Positions 1 through 7,070 of a DNA stretch of 41,353 nt are shown in pieces. How positions within the stretch are numbered: position 1 is the first letter of the stretch; every line of letters begins with the position of its first letter. The stretch covers positions 1 through 41,353 of the forward strand of contig SHBV01000023.1 in assembly GCA_004211885.1 (NCBI GenBank). Reading direction: 5' to 3'. Source of the stretch: Verrucomicrobiaceae bacterium (GTDB taxonomy: Bacteria; Verrucomicrobiota; Verrucomicrobiia; Verrucomicrobiales; DEV007). The translations under genes were made by a program, and so were the position numbers. The notes below the pieces were generated by a model. The model worked only from the letters and a program-made list of their open reading frames with translations. It was not told the origin of the DNA and did no database searches.

Positions 1-1
1 A

Positions 2-124
2 TTTCAAACTAAATCGAGTTTCAAGTTCACTAAAGCCAATTGGCTTTATTTGATGGGGATTGGAGGTGCAGTACTTTGTCTTGTCTGTATTTTAATTCAG
101 AGAAAAACGATTCTTAATACATAA
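2..124 (+). CDS. C-terminal end of an unknown membrane protein (partial)
   Basis: An open frame enters from the left edge and stops with TAA at 122-124. The visible 40 residues contain one hydrophobic span (about WLYLMGIGGAVLCLVCILI) followed by a short basic tail, so this looks like the last transmembrane helix of an integral membrane protein with a cytoplasmic C-terminus. The stop lies 5 bp from the convergent end of der, which fits the tight packing elsewhere in the window. Too little remains to name a family; a transporter is possible. It could also be a chance open frame, since only 123 bases are visible. Confidence 0.5.
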   Translation, partial: FQTKSSFKFTKANWLYLMGIGGAVLCLVCILIQRKTILNT

Positions 125-129
125 TCAAT

Positions 130-1515
130 TCAATTTTTACGTATTCGTTTTCTGGTTTCTCTTTCTCTGAATGTGAAGTTTATTGGGATTCCCGTGTAAG
201 AACAGTTCTCTCTAATTTTATTTTCTAGGTACCTTTCATAGGACCCAGGGAGGAGTGATTTTTTGTTGCAGAATAATATAAAATTCGCCCCATTTATTGC
301 TTTTTCCTGGTCTCTCTCTCTAGCCATTGTTGAGTACAGGAGTTTAAATCTTTTGCCACCCTTTCCGGCAGGTGGGGGATGCGCTGCTAGAGAATCCTGC
401 AATAATCGGTTAAGTGCACCTGTGTTTAGTCCTTCCCAAGAAGCTTTTCTTATTTGTTCAATTGCAAAGTAGAACCTCTTTATGGATTCGCCTGTCTTTG
501 CTGAAGCAGCAATGACGGGGGCATATGGGATAAAAAACAACTGCTCGGCAATGTCATCTTGTATTGCAGCAAGCCTATCGGCTTTGGCTGCGTCTGGGTG
601 AAAGAGATCAAATTTATTGGCTATGACGAGACAAGGTTTTCCTGAGTCGCGAATAATGTTTGCGATTTTGCGGTCTTGAGAAGTTGGGCCTTGTGCGGCA
701 TCCACTACGAGTGCACAAATGTCTGCCCGTCTAATGCTTGATTTTGTTCTCATGGCGCTAAAGACTTCAATTGAGGTATTTTGCTTATTTCTAGAGCGGA
801 GCCCTGCCGTATCGATGAGGGTGTAATCAATGCCGCCATGAGTTAAAGGGACATCAACTGCATCTCTAGTCGTCCCAGCAATGTCGCTGACGATGGTCCT
901 GTCATTATTTAGTAAGGCGTTAATGAACGATGATTTGCCTACATTGGGCCTTCCTGCTAAAGCTATTTTAATGTTATGACTATTAGGAGATGAGATTTTA
1001 GTGTCTTCAGGTAGTGTAGAACTAATGGTGCTTGCGAGGTCAGAAAGGCCGCTATTGTGTGCTGCGCTTATTGCAAATGTCTTGTCAAATCCGAGTGAGC
1101 TGAAGTCATCAGCGAGGCCGATGTTTTGTTTCTCATCAATTTTGTTTACAAGTAAAAATACCGTTTTTTCAGCTTTTCTTAGGTAAGAGGAAAGTTCTTG
1201 ATCAACTGGTGTCAGACCTTCAATGCCATCAACAACAAAGAGAATTAGCTCTGCTGATTCCATGGCGATGTCGGCCTCTTGCTTTATTGCGGAGCTGAAT
1301 GAATCATCGGGATTTGAACCAATTCCTCCAGTGTCGATTATAGTAAAAGCAGAAGGTGTCAGTTCACATGTTGCGGTTATCCTGTCTCTAGTTACGCCAG
1401 GCTCGTCATGAACGATTGAAATACGGCGACCTGCGAGTCTATTGAAGATTGCAGATTTGCCAACATTGGGGCGGCCAACAATGGCAGCGACTCTATATGA
1501 ACTAGGGGTTTGCAT
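130..1515 (-). CDS. der: Ribosome-assembly GTPase Der (EngA)
   Basis: This 461-residue protein has the two tandem G domains that define Der/EngA, a GTPase needed for 50S subunit assembly. The first P-loop GRPNVGKS is at residues 14-21 with DTGG at 61-64 and NKID near 124; the second GRPNVGKS is at 188-195, followed by DTAG near 235 and NKFD. The C-terminal ~110 residues form the KH-like domain, including a GKGGKRFKLLY stretch and a basic tail. Length is normal for the family. The ATG start at 1513-1515 overlaps the end of pgsA by 14 nt, so the two genes are very probably one transcript with coupled translation. Nothing is missing from the GTPase motifs. Confidence 0.97.
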   Translation of the reverse strand: MQTPSSYRVAAIVGRPNVGKSAIFNRLAGRRISIVHDEPGVTRDRITATCELTPSAFTIIDTGGIGSNPDDSFSSAIKQEADIAMESAELILFVVDGIEGLTPVDQELSSYLRKAEKTVFLLVNKIDEKQNIGLADDFSSLGFDKTFAISAAHNSGLSDLASTISSTLPEDTKISSPNSHNIKIALAGRPNVGKSSFINALLNNDRTIVSDIAGTTRDAVDVPLTHGGIDYTLIDTAGLRSRNKQNTSIEVFSAMRTKSSIRRADICALVVDAAQGPTSQDRKIANIIRDSGKPCLVIANKFDLFHPDAAKADRLAAIQDDIAEQLFFIPYAPVIAASAKTGESIKRFYFAIEQIRKASWEGLNTGALNRLLQDSLAAHPPPAGKGGKRFKLLYSTMARERDQEKAINGANFILFCNKKSLLPGSYERYLENKIRENCSYTGIPINFTFRERETRKRIRKN

Positions 1516-2080
1516 GAACAGTTTCAGGCAATTGACTCAATCCTGCGTAAATGTAAAGCGCTGCTGAGCTAAAAGTGAAGAGACCTCCAAACAATGAAAG
1601 ATAGAGTATTATTTCATCTGATCGAACAATTAATGCAGAATATATAAGTATTACTTGCATAAAAGTACTAAATTTTCCTGTCCAGTGATGTTTGACTTTA
1701 ATGTCTCCTAGTATAGCCCCTATAGCAATAGCGCCAGATATTTGAATGAGTTCCCGGCTCAGAATCAGAGTAGTATAGAATATGGGTATAAGTTTTCCGC
1801 AATCGATGAAAGTAAGAGTGATGGTAGCGCTTAATAAAAGAATTTTATCAGCAATAGGATCAAGGAAACTTCCGATTCTACTGATCTGATTCAATTTTCT
1901 AGCTAAGTATCCATCAAGCGCATCGCTAATTACAGCTAAGGCGAATACAATCATCGCAAGATACAAAAATAAAACATCTGGTTTGCCTATTGCAATTGTT
2001 GAGCTGTATTTTATCGCTAACACCACAAATACGGGTGACATGATAAGTCGAGCAAGAGTGATTCTTGTTGGAATTGTCAT
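1502..2080 (-). CDS. pgsA: CDP-diacylglycerol--glycerol-3-phosphate 3-phosphatidyltransferase
   Basis: PgsA makes phosphatidylglycerol phosphate from CDP-diacylglycerol and glycerol 3-phosphate at the inner membrane, the committed step to phosphatidylglycerol. The CDP-alcohol phosphotransferase signature is complete: D53, D56, G57, A60, R61, G70, D74 and D78, with the spacing D-x2-D-G-x2-A-R-x8-G-x3-D-x3-D. The remaining sequence is a series of hydrophobic helices, and 192 residues is typical. Within the family, PgsA is the best fit on length and on the N-terminal TRITLARL stretch; a related CDP-alcohol transferase cannot be excluded. It leads the pgsA-der unit. Its ATG is only 6 bp from the divergent start of the rsmA fusion, so its promoter must lie inside that gene. 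Confidence 0.9.
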   Translation of the reverse strand: MTIPTRITLARLIMSPVFVVLAIKYSSTIAIGKPDVLFLYLAMIVFALAVISDALDGYLARKLNQISRIGSFLDPIADKILLLSATITLTFIDCGKLIPIFYTTLILSRELIQISGAIAIGAILGDIKVKHHWTGKFSTFMQVILIYSALIVRSDEIILYLSLFGGLFTFSSAALYIYAGLSQLPETVHANP

Positions 2081-2086
2081 ACTTTA

Positions 2087-3490
2087 TTGATGATTATGGA
2101 GCCTTCCCTGCCAAAAAACGAAAGTGTCTATGACTTACAGGAATTTCTTTCAGGTTTCAATAGTGATTCTGAAGTCATAAAAATTTTAAATCTACTAGGC
2201 GTGCGACCGTCCAAGGGATTGGGCCAAAACTTTTTAATTGATGCTAGTGTTTCAGAATCAATAGTGGCAACACTTAACATAGAGCCTGATGATGTTGTAG
2301 TGGAGATTGGTCCAGGACTAGGGGCTTTAACTCGGCATCTTATTGGGAAGGTTAAAAAGTTAGTCCTAGTTGAATACGATCGTAGAATTTATGAATATTT
2401 GAGAGACGTTCTTTCTGAGGTCGATGAGGTCGAGGTGATCCATCAGGATGCCGTCAATTTTGATATTAGGCCATTCTATGTGGAAGACTCTGTTAAAATA
2501 ATTGGAAATCTCCCTTACTCCTGTGGGACAGAAATAATAAGGAATCTTTTAACATTCCCATCACCAGTAGATTTGGCTGTGTTTATGTTGCAGAAAGAAG
2601 TTGTTAACAGGTTCTGCGCTGTGCCGAGGACTAAGAGTTATGGCGTCTTAACTGTGATGACATCTGCATTCTGGAACGTAGAGAGATTACAAGATTTAAC
2701 TTATGAGCCTTTCACTCCAAAGCCTGCAGTGGATTCCTCTGTCATAAGATTCATTCCTTGTGGTCCTGATAAATTCCCTCCATTTAATCAGCGCGTCTTA
2801 AAAAGAATTGTTAAGTGTGGTTTCCATGAGAGGCGCAAACAATTAAAGAGAAGGTTGCCATTAGGGTTTACAGATTGGGGCCAAATATGTAAAGAGATGA
2901 ATATACAGGAAACTGCACGAGCCGAAGAATTAAGTGTTGATGAATGGATAAATATGGCTCGGATTATTGACGATAATCCATTAAAAGATAATCCCCAAAA
3001 GGGAACCGAGTTATTTGATGTGGTTGATGAGAATGATCAGGTTTTAGGTCAAAAGGAGCGAGCGCATGTTCATGCTGAGGGTTTATTACATCGTGCGGTT
3101 CATGTTTTTGTCTTCAATAAATCTGGAGACCTTTATTTACAAAAAAGATCGATGCTGAAGGATAGTTCACCTGGATTATGGGAATCTAGCGCGTCGGGTC
3201 ATCTAGATGTTAACGAAGAATACCATTCCGCTGCAGTCAGGGAACTTGCGGAGGAGCTTGGAATTTCTGGGGAAATTAAGCTTAATTGTTCAATTGAACC
3301 TTCTGAACGAACAGGATGGGAATTTGTTCGGCTCTATAGTTGTGAACATAATGGGCCGTTCAACTTGCCTTACAGTGAAATAGAAGGGGGTGGATTTTTC
3401 CGAACTTCTATGATCCAGACTTGGTTAAAAGAGAGGCCTGAAGATTTTGCTTCAGGTTTTGTTGAGTGTTGGAATAATTATTTCGAGTAA
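2087..3490 (+). CDS. rsmA: 16S rRNA dimethyladenosine transferase RsmA (KsgA) fused to a NUDIX hydrolase domain
   Basis: Residues ~30-295 are RsmA/KsgA, which dimethylates two adjacent adenosines near the 3' end of 16S rRNA. Visible motifs are the LGQNFLID entry, the SAM-binding loop VVEIGPGLG at 71-79, and the catalytic GNLPYS at 140-145. Residues ~306-467 are a second, complete domain: a NUDIX hydrolase with an intact box (G371, E377, R385-E386, E389-E390, G392). Its start, ELFDVVDENDQVLGQKER, resembles the YfcD/IPP-isomerase-like NUDIX branch. The domains are joined by a ~10-residue polar linker with no stop or frameshift. The longest frame starts at TTG 2087; ATGs at 2090 and 2096 are likelier starts. 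RsmA is normally ~270 residues alone, so the fusion is the notable point. The NUDIX substrate is unknown. The gene ends directly against the convergent TPR gene (0 bp apart). Confidence 0.93.
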   Translation: MMIMEPSLPKNESVYDLQEFLSGFNSDSEVIKILNLLGVRPSKGLGQNFLIDASVSESIVATLNIEPDDVVVEIGPGLGALTRHLIGKVKKLVLVEYDRRIYEYLRDVLSEVDEVEVIHQDAVNFDIRPFYVEDSVKIIGNLPYSCGTEIIRNLLTFPSPVDLAVFMLQKEVVNRFCAVPRTKSYGVLTVMTSAFWNVERLQDLTYEPFTPKPAVDSSVIRFIPCGPDKFPPFNQRVLKRIVKCGFHERRKQLKRRLPLGFTDWGQICKEMNIQETARAEELSVDEWINMARIIDDNPLKDNPQKGTELFDVVDENDQVLGQKERAHVHAEGLLHRAVHVFVFNKSGDLYLQKRSMLKDSSPGLWESSASGHLDVNEEYHSAAVRELAEELGISGEIKLNCSIEPSERTGWEFVRLYSCEHNGPFNLPYSEIEGGGFFRTSMIQTWLKERPEDFASGFVECWNNYFE

Positions 3491-4255
3491 TTACTCAATG
3501 TTATCCAACCAACCAGCTTCAATTAATGAGTCATTATAGATATTATTTATTGCTGGTTTGTAAATCTTGCTTGCTGCATTGATCCAAGAGCTGGCTTTTG
3601 TAGTTTCTCCCTTATTAAAATGTATAGCGGCATGGGAATAATAAAAAGCAGGGTGATCATCTAAGTAATCGAAGCTTTTTAGAATTTCGTCAGCATTGGA
3701 TTCTTTTTCTAGCTTTAAATTGCAAATCAAGAGTTTGTATTTTACTAGGGCTTCAGTCTCCTGTGGAAGATCTTTATTGAGGGAGAGGAACTTTGAAAAC
3801 TCTTTCTCTGCGAGTGGGTATTTCTTTTTTACGAAATGCATTTCTGTCAAATTGAACCGAGTCATTACGGCGGTAGGATCAAGGAGGACAGCTCGCTCGA
3901 ACGCTTCTTGGGCTTTATCGAAGTCCCTAATTTTAGTGTATGCAGCTCCTTTTAAATTGTATAGGGGTGCAAAGTCAGTGACCATGCTCTCTGCTTCAAT
4001 AATTTTTTCTAGAGATTCCTGAACTCTGATTCCATTAATTAGGCTAGCGGCCTCCATCAGAATTTTTCGGAGGCTTTCTTTTTTTTCTTTTGATAGGGTT
4101 TTAAACTCCTTCAGTGCACTTGTGCTTTTGCTATCATTAGGATTAGAAGCCGTATCATTTTGGGCTGATAGATTAGTCACAGTAACATGAAGGCAGCATA
4201 TTACTGTTAAGTATGCGATTGATCGGGGTAAAGTTCTTTTGAATACTTGAAGCAT
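3491..4255 (-). CDS. Exported TPR-repeat protein
   Basis: This 254-residue protein begins with a basic segment, a hydrophobic core and an A-x-A-like site (about residues 1-32), so it is probably exported to the periplasm. The centre contains clear tetratricopeptide repeats, for example the run from PLYNLKGAAYTKIRDF through KAQEAFERAVLLDP, with a second, less regular copy after it. TPRs are protein-protein interaction scaffolds, and no catalytic motif is visible. The C-terminal third is helical and reads like degenerate TPR. The specific partner is unknown. It is transcribed alone from a candidate promoter just upstream and converges on the rsmA fusion. Confidence 0.75.
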   Translation of the reverse strand: MLQVFKRTLPRSIAYLTVICCLHVTVTNLSAQNDTASNPNDSKSTSALKEFKTLSKEKKESLRKILMEAASLINGIRVQESLEKIIEAESMVTDFAPLYNLKGAAYTKIRDFDKAQEAFERAVLLDPTAVMTRFNLTEMHFVKKKYPLAEKEFSKFLSLNKDLPQETEALVKYKLLICNLKLEKESNADEILKSFDYLDDHPAFYYSHAAIHFNKGETTKASSWINAASKIYKPAINNIYNDSLIEAGWLDNIE

Positions 4256-4264
4256 CTATAGGTA

Positions 4265-4300
4265 CAAATATCTTTTCATAATGGGAAATGTCAATCCCAT
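4265..4300 (-). promoter_or_regulatory. Candidate promoter inside an inverted repeat, upstream of the TPR gene
   Basis: On the minus strand a perfect -35 box TTGACA (4294-4289) is followed after 17-18 nt by a weak AT-rich -10 (ATATTT or TATTTG). The -35 lies in the loop of a perfect 6-bp inverted repeat, ATGGGA (4281-4286) and TCCCAT (4295-4300), so a dimeric regulator could block RNA polymerase there. The start codon is at 4253-4255, which would give a very short leader. This is pattern matching only; the -10 is poor. Confidence 0.35.
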
Positions 4301-4367
4301 CAGTAAATACACGCACTAATGACCAAGGATTGGTAATATGGCTATGGCTTACGGCTAAATAGGCAAA

Positions 4368-5390
4368 TTAATCTAAAGTTTGATTAGTTGCTATTGCGGT
4401 ATCGGCAGATTTTCTATGGAATGGCATTACCTTGCCTTCTTCTAAGCTTTGAGAGAGCCATTTAAACATCGAATCAATTTCAGCATTTGAATTTCTTAAC
4501 TCCGTGACTTGGTCCCAAGCGAGTTCATTGCGAGGTCTTGATTCTGAGATTCTTTGATAATTAATGAGTTTAAAGAGGTCTTCGATTTCAGCTTCAGTGA
4601 AGTGGTGGATTGCGTCAGGTTCAGGCAAGTCATCTAGGGCTTTCTTAGAGAGTCCGTAGCTAGTTATCCCGATTCCAAACTCATTACCCAAAGAACGTAG
4701 ATTATTGATTAGGTTTGTGTCTTCGATGGGTGCTGCAATTAATAGTTCACCATAATGAGCCCATCGTGAGTTGCTCAAACATTGAAAGAAATCTTCGCGA
4801 TAGGTATCGCTACGTATTTCTAATTTCATCTTCAAACTCCTTAGGGTAAATGGCTGAGACCCAAAACTTCGTTGAAGGTGCAGCATGTCTTCATCTAGTT
4901 CAGAGCGTGAAGGATTGACTCCTACTTTCCACGATACAGAAATTAGATCGGGGTACTTCCATAGATCCTCGTACTCTGCTTCTTCGCCAAAAGTATTTTC
5001 AAGTGTGAAGGGGACTTTGCCTTCTGCTTTTGTAGATAGTGAAACTATTGAGCGGAATTTATTAGCCCGAAGTAACGCCTCATTAGATGTTGAGTAGCCA
5101 AGCGTGTCTCCTATTGAAGATTGGCTTGGTGATATCATATGGCGAGCACTCTTCATTGAAGTTAGTGTGTTCGTTCTTAGGTAGTACCCTTGACCATGTT
5201 CTACTTTTGCAATTGGCGAACTTGGGTCGCATGACATTATGGAGAAATGGTAGCGCAAAGTTGCATCGCTATATTTTTGATCCAGCTTTGACTTAACAAG
5301 TTCAATTAGCTCTGTTCCCTTAATTGCATTCTTTGGGGCAGGTGGCAGTATCTCAGGTAATAGGTTACGAAGGTGCTCTCGCAGGCTCAT
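4368..5390 (-). CDS. Putative winged-helix plus restriction-endonuclease-like protein (COG2958-like)
   Basis: I do not recognise this 340-residue protein with certainty. Residues ~1-72 look like a winged helix (helix-rich segment, then the short GQGYYLR beta-wing), as in HARE-HTH type DNA-binding modules. Residues ~105-250 resemble the C-terminal domain of COG2958-type proteins: LWKYPDLISVSW at 143-154, a central KLEIRS at 189-194, then FFQCLSNSRWAHYGELLIAA at 201-220 and EFGIG at 237-241. In that fold the PD and the later E-x-K are the metal-binding residues of a PD-(D/E)xK nuclease; here they would be P147-D148 and E191-I-R193, so the lysine is replaced by arginine. A degenerate or inactive nuclease is therefore possible. 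The C-terminal ~80 residues are unassigned. It stands alone, with no methyltransferase or other restriction gene nearby. Family assignment is from memory of motifs. Confidence 0.5.
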   Translation of the reverse strand: MSLREHLRNLLPEILPPAPKNAIKGTELIELVKSKLDQKYSDATLRYHFSIMSCDPSSPIAKVEHGQGYYLRTNTLTSMKSARHMISPSQSSIGDTLGYSTSNEALLRANKFRSIVSLSTKAEGKVPFTLENTFGEEAEYEDLWKYPDLISVSWKVGVNPSRSELDEDMLHLQRSFGSQPFTLRSLKMKLEIRSDTYREDFFQCLSNSRWAHYGELLIAAPIEDTNLINNLRSLGNEFGIGITSYGLSKKALDDLPEPDAIHHFTEAEIEDLFKLINYQRISESRPRNELAWDQVTELRNSNAEIDSMFKWLSQSLEEGKVMPFHRKSADTAIATNQTLD

Positions 5391-5707
5391 GTGATTAAAT
5401 AGTTTTGTGCAATGTGGATATGCTTAAAAATAAATTATTTATTCTTTTTTACACTGCTTGAAAAATAACGTCCACATCCAACTTATTAAAATTTACTTTT
5501 CGTATTCTTTATGGAGTTGACTTGGTTGGTAATTCCCCCTACTGAATTGAAAAAACAATAATTAATTTGTTATTTTCAAACTGTGGTCTTTGATTCTCTC
5601 CTCAAATAATCACTAATTGTTCTAAATCTCACATGTGGAGGGTGGATTGTTTGAATAATTTATGAACGGTGCCGTCAAATTTATGATCAAAGGAATATTT
5701 ATGCGAA
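5391..5707. other. 317-bp AT-rich intergenic spacer between divergent genes
   Basis: No convincing coding frame or RNA gene is visible. It must hold the promoters for the minus-strand HTH gene and for the plus-strand LolA-like gene. Weak plus-strand candidates are TTGACT at 5517-5522 with no good -10, and TTGAAA at 5547-5552 with TATTTT 18 nt later. The 5' part (5430-5460) has T-rich tracts. Nothing more specific can be supported. Confidence 0.6.
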
Positions 5708-6442
5708 ATGGTTAAATTTATCAAAATTTTGGCAGTCATTCTGCTCTCTAATATATTTGCTGCTTTTGCAACGTGTCTTTCTCAGGTCAATGAATCTCAA
5801 TTGGATGCGAAGCAGATACTTTCTGCTGTAAGAGGTACTTATGGGGACAAATCACAGACATTCAGGGGTGAGATTCGTCCCAGAAGAATTGGATTCAAAT
5901 TGATACCCCTTAGCATAACGCTGAGTGCTAAATTAATCCGTTTAGAATTCTTCAAATCTAATCGGAGTGACATGGATGTTGATGAGGTCATTGAATTTGA
6001 ATTTGTGGATGAGAGTTACAATGTGAAAAGAATAATAAATGGAGTTTCTGAAAAAATTAACTCCTTAAAGTTTAATGAAAGAATTCGCAGTACAGATCTT
6101 ACTTACGAGGATCTTGTCATGAGGTTCATAGAATGGCCGGATCCTAAAATCTTAGGTGTAGAAAAAGCTAAGGGAGGTAAGGCATGGAAGATAAGATGCA
6201 CTAACCCTGACCCTGACAATGGATATTCTTTCGTTGACGCGTGGATCTCCCAAAGGAGTGGAGCTTTAGTTAGGATGAACGGGTACAATGCCAAAAATAA
6301 GCTAGTGAAGAGCTTTGAAGTTGATAGTGTTCAGCAATATAAAGGTGATTGGTACTTAGAAATGATGAATGTTCGAACTTATCCCACTGACAATAAATCC
6401 AAGCCTACAAGTAGCTTTCTGAAACTCGAAATAGAAAAATAG
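5708..6442 (+). CDS. Exported LolA/RseB-like outer-membrane lipoprotein-sorting domain protein
   Basis: The protein (244 residues) starts with a signal peptide: basic MVKFIK, a hydrophobic core, and a break near residues 22-26. The mature part has the layout of the LolA/LolB/RseB superfamily, a half-barrel that binds acyl chains: an amphipathic opening (AKQILSAVRGTYGDKSQTF), several strands of the form FKLIPLSITLSAKLIRLEFF, the segment STDLTYEDLVMRFIEWP, and a C-terminal stretch (GDWYLEMMNVRTYPT) typical of proteins annotated 'outer membrane lipoprotein-sorting protein'. No lipobox cysteine is present. The start ATG at 5708 follows a weak AAAGGAA. The cargo is unknown; it is not next to lolCDE-type genes. 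It could equally be a sensor or a lipid-binding periplasmic protein. Confidence 0.65.
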   Translation: MVKFIKILAVILLSNIFAAFATCLSQVNESQLDAKQILSAVRGTYGDKSQTFRGEIRPRRIGFKLIPLSITLSAKLIRLEFFKSNRSDMDVDEVIEFEFVDESYNVKRIINGVSEKINSLKFNERIRSTDLTYEDLVMRFIEWPDPKILGVEKAKGGKAWKIRCTNPDPDNGYSFVDAWISQRSGALVRMNGYNAKNKLVKSFEVDSVQQYKGDWYLEMMNVRTYPTDNKSKPTSSFLKLEIEK

Positions 6443-6543
6443 GCTTCATTTTATGTATATGATTCTTTATTTTTAAAAAGAAATAGCTTTCAGATTGTAA
6501 TTGGGTCTGATATTTCTTAAATGAACCTTAAAATATTTAAAAT

Positions 6544-6981
6544 ATGAGTAAAATTATCCCATTAATAAGTTCTGGCATTGCCGGTCCTATTGGCGTTCTT
6601 CACCTACCTCGGCTTTGGCAAAAAGTATCTTTAGATAAAGCTGGCAAACTTCATGATGATTATCCAGCTATAGGAGCTGGGTATGACCAAATGGTCCTCG
6701 ATGGTATCGGGATTGATAATGAAGCATTTGTGAGTTTTATGGATAGTAAGCCAACTTATCCACAACTTGAGAAGTGGATCCTTGATCAAAAAGGTGGTTC
6801 TCTTGACGGGGATGCCGTTAAGACCCTTAATGACAGCATTGTCGGTTACAATCATGATGATGCGACTCGTCAGGGCATTCTTGGTGGCGCAGGCATTGAG
6901 GACAATGGAACAATTCTTGATGCAATTAATCTTAACAATCTTGAAGATTGGAGTGATTTCCATGCACAGGAAATAGCTTAA
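6544..6981 (+). CDS. DUF5069 family protein
   Basis: This 145-residue soluble protein matches DUF5069 as I remember it: the opening IPLISSGIAGPIGVLHLPR, then LWQKVSLDKAGKLHDDYP, the GYDQMVLDGIGID segment, and a C-terminal half rich in acidic residues and short helices. The family is widespread in Verrucomicrobiota and other PVC bacteria and has no established function. There is no signal peptide, so it is probably cytoplasmic. It is monocistronic: 100 bp follow the upstream gene and a strong intrinsic terminator lies 20 bp downstream. Family call is from motif recognition. Confidence 0.75.
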   Translation: MSKIIPLISSGIAGPIGVLHLPRLWQKVSLDKAGKLHDDYPAIGAGYDQMVLDGIGIDNEAFVSFMDSKPTYPQLEKWILDQKGGSLDGDAVKTLNDSIVGYNHDDATRQGILGGAGIEDNGTILDAINLNNLEDWSDFHAQEIA

Positions 6982-6998
6982 GTTTATAATAATTCGTT

Positions 6999-7034
6999 AA
7001 AGCCTGACGGCCTTCAAGCCGTCAGGCTTTTTTT
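6999..7034 (+). terminator. Rho-independent terminator after the DUF5069 gene
   Basis: A perfect hairpin has arms AGCCTGACGGC (7001-7011) and GCCGTCAGGCT (7018-7028), loop CTTCAA, extended by AA/TT pairs at the base and followed by a T tract to 7034. It closes the DUF5069 transcript and isolates the giant heme-protein gene, whose start is 36 bp further on. It is the clearest intrinsic terminator in the window. Confidence 0.92.
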
Positions 7035-7070
7035 GTTTTATCAAGCAACGGGACGTAATATGCTCAATAT

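Noticed and set aside
6756..6764. TTATCCACA, a consensus DnaA box
   Set aside because: It is a single copy inside the DUF5069 coding region, with no second box nearby, so it is probably chance.
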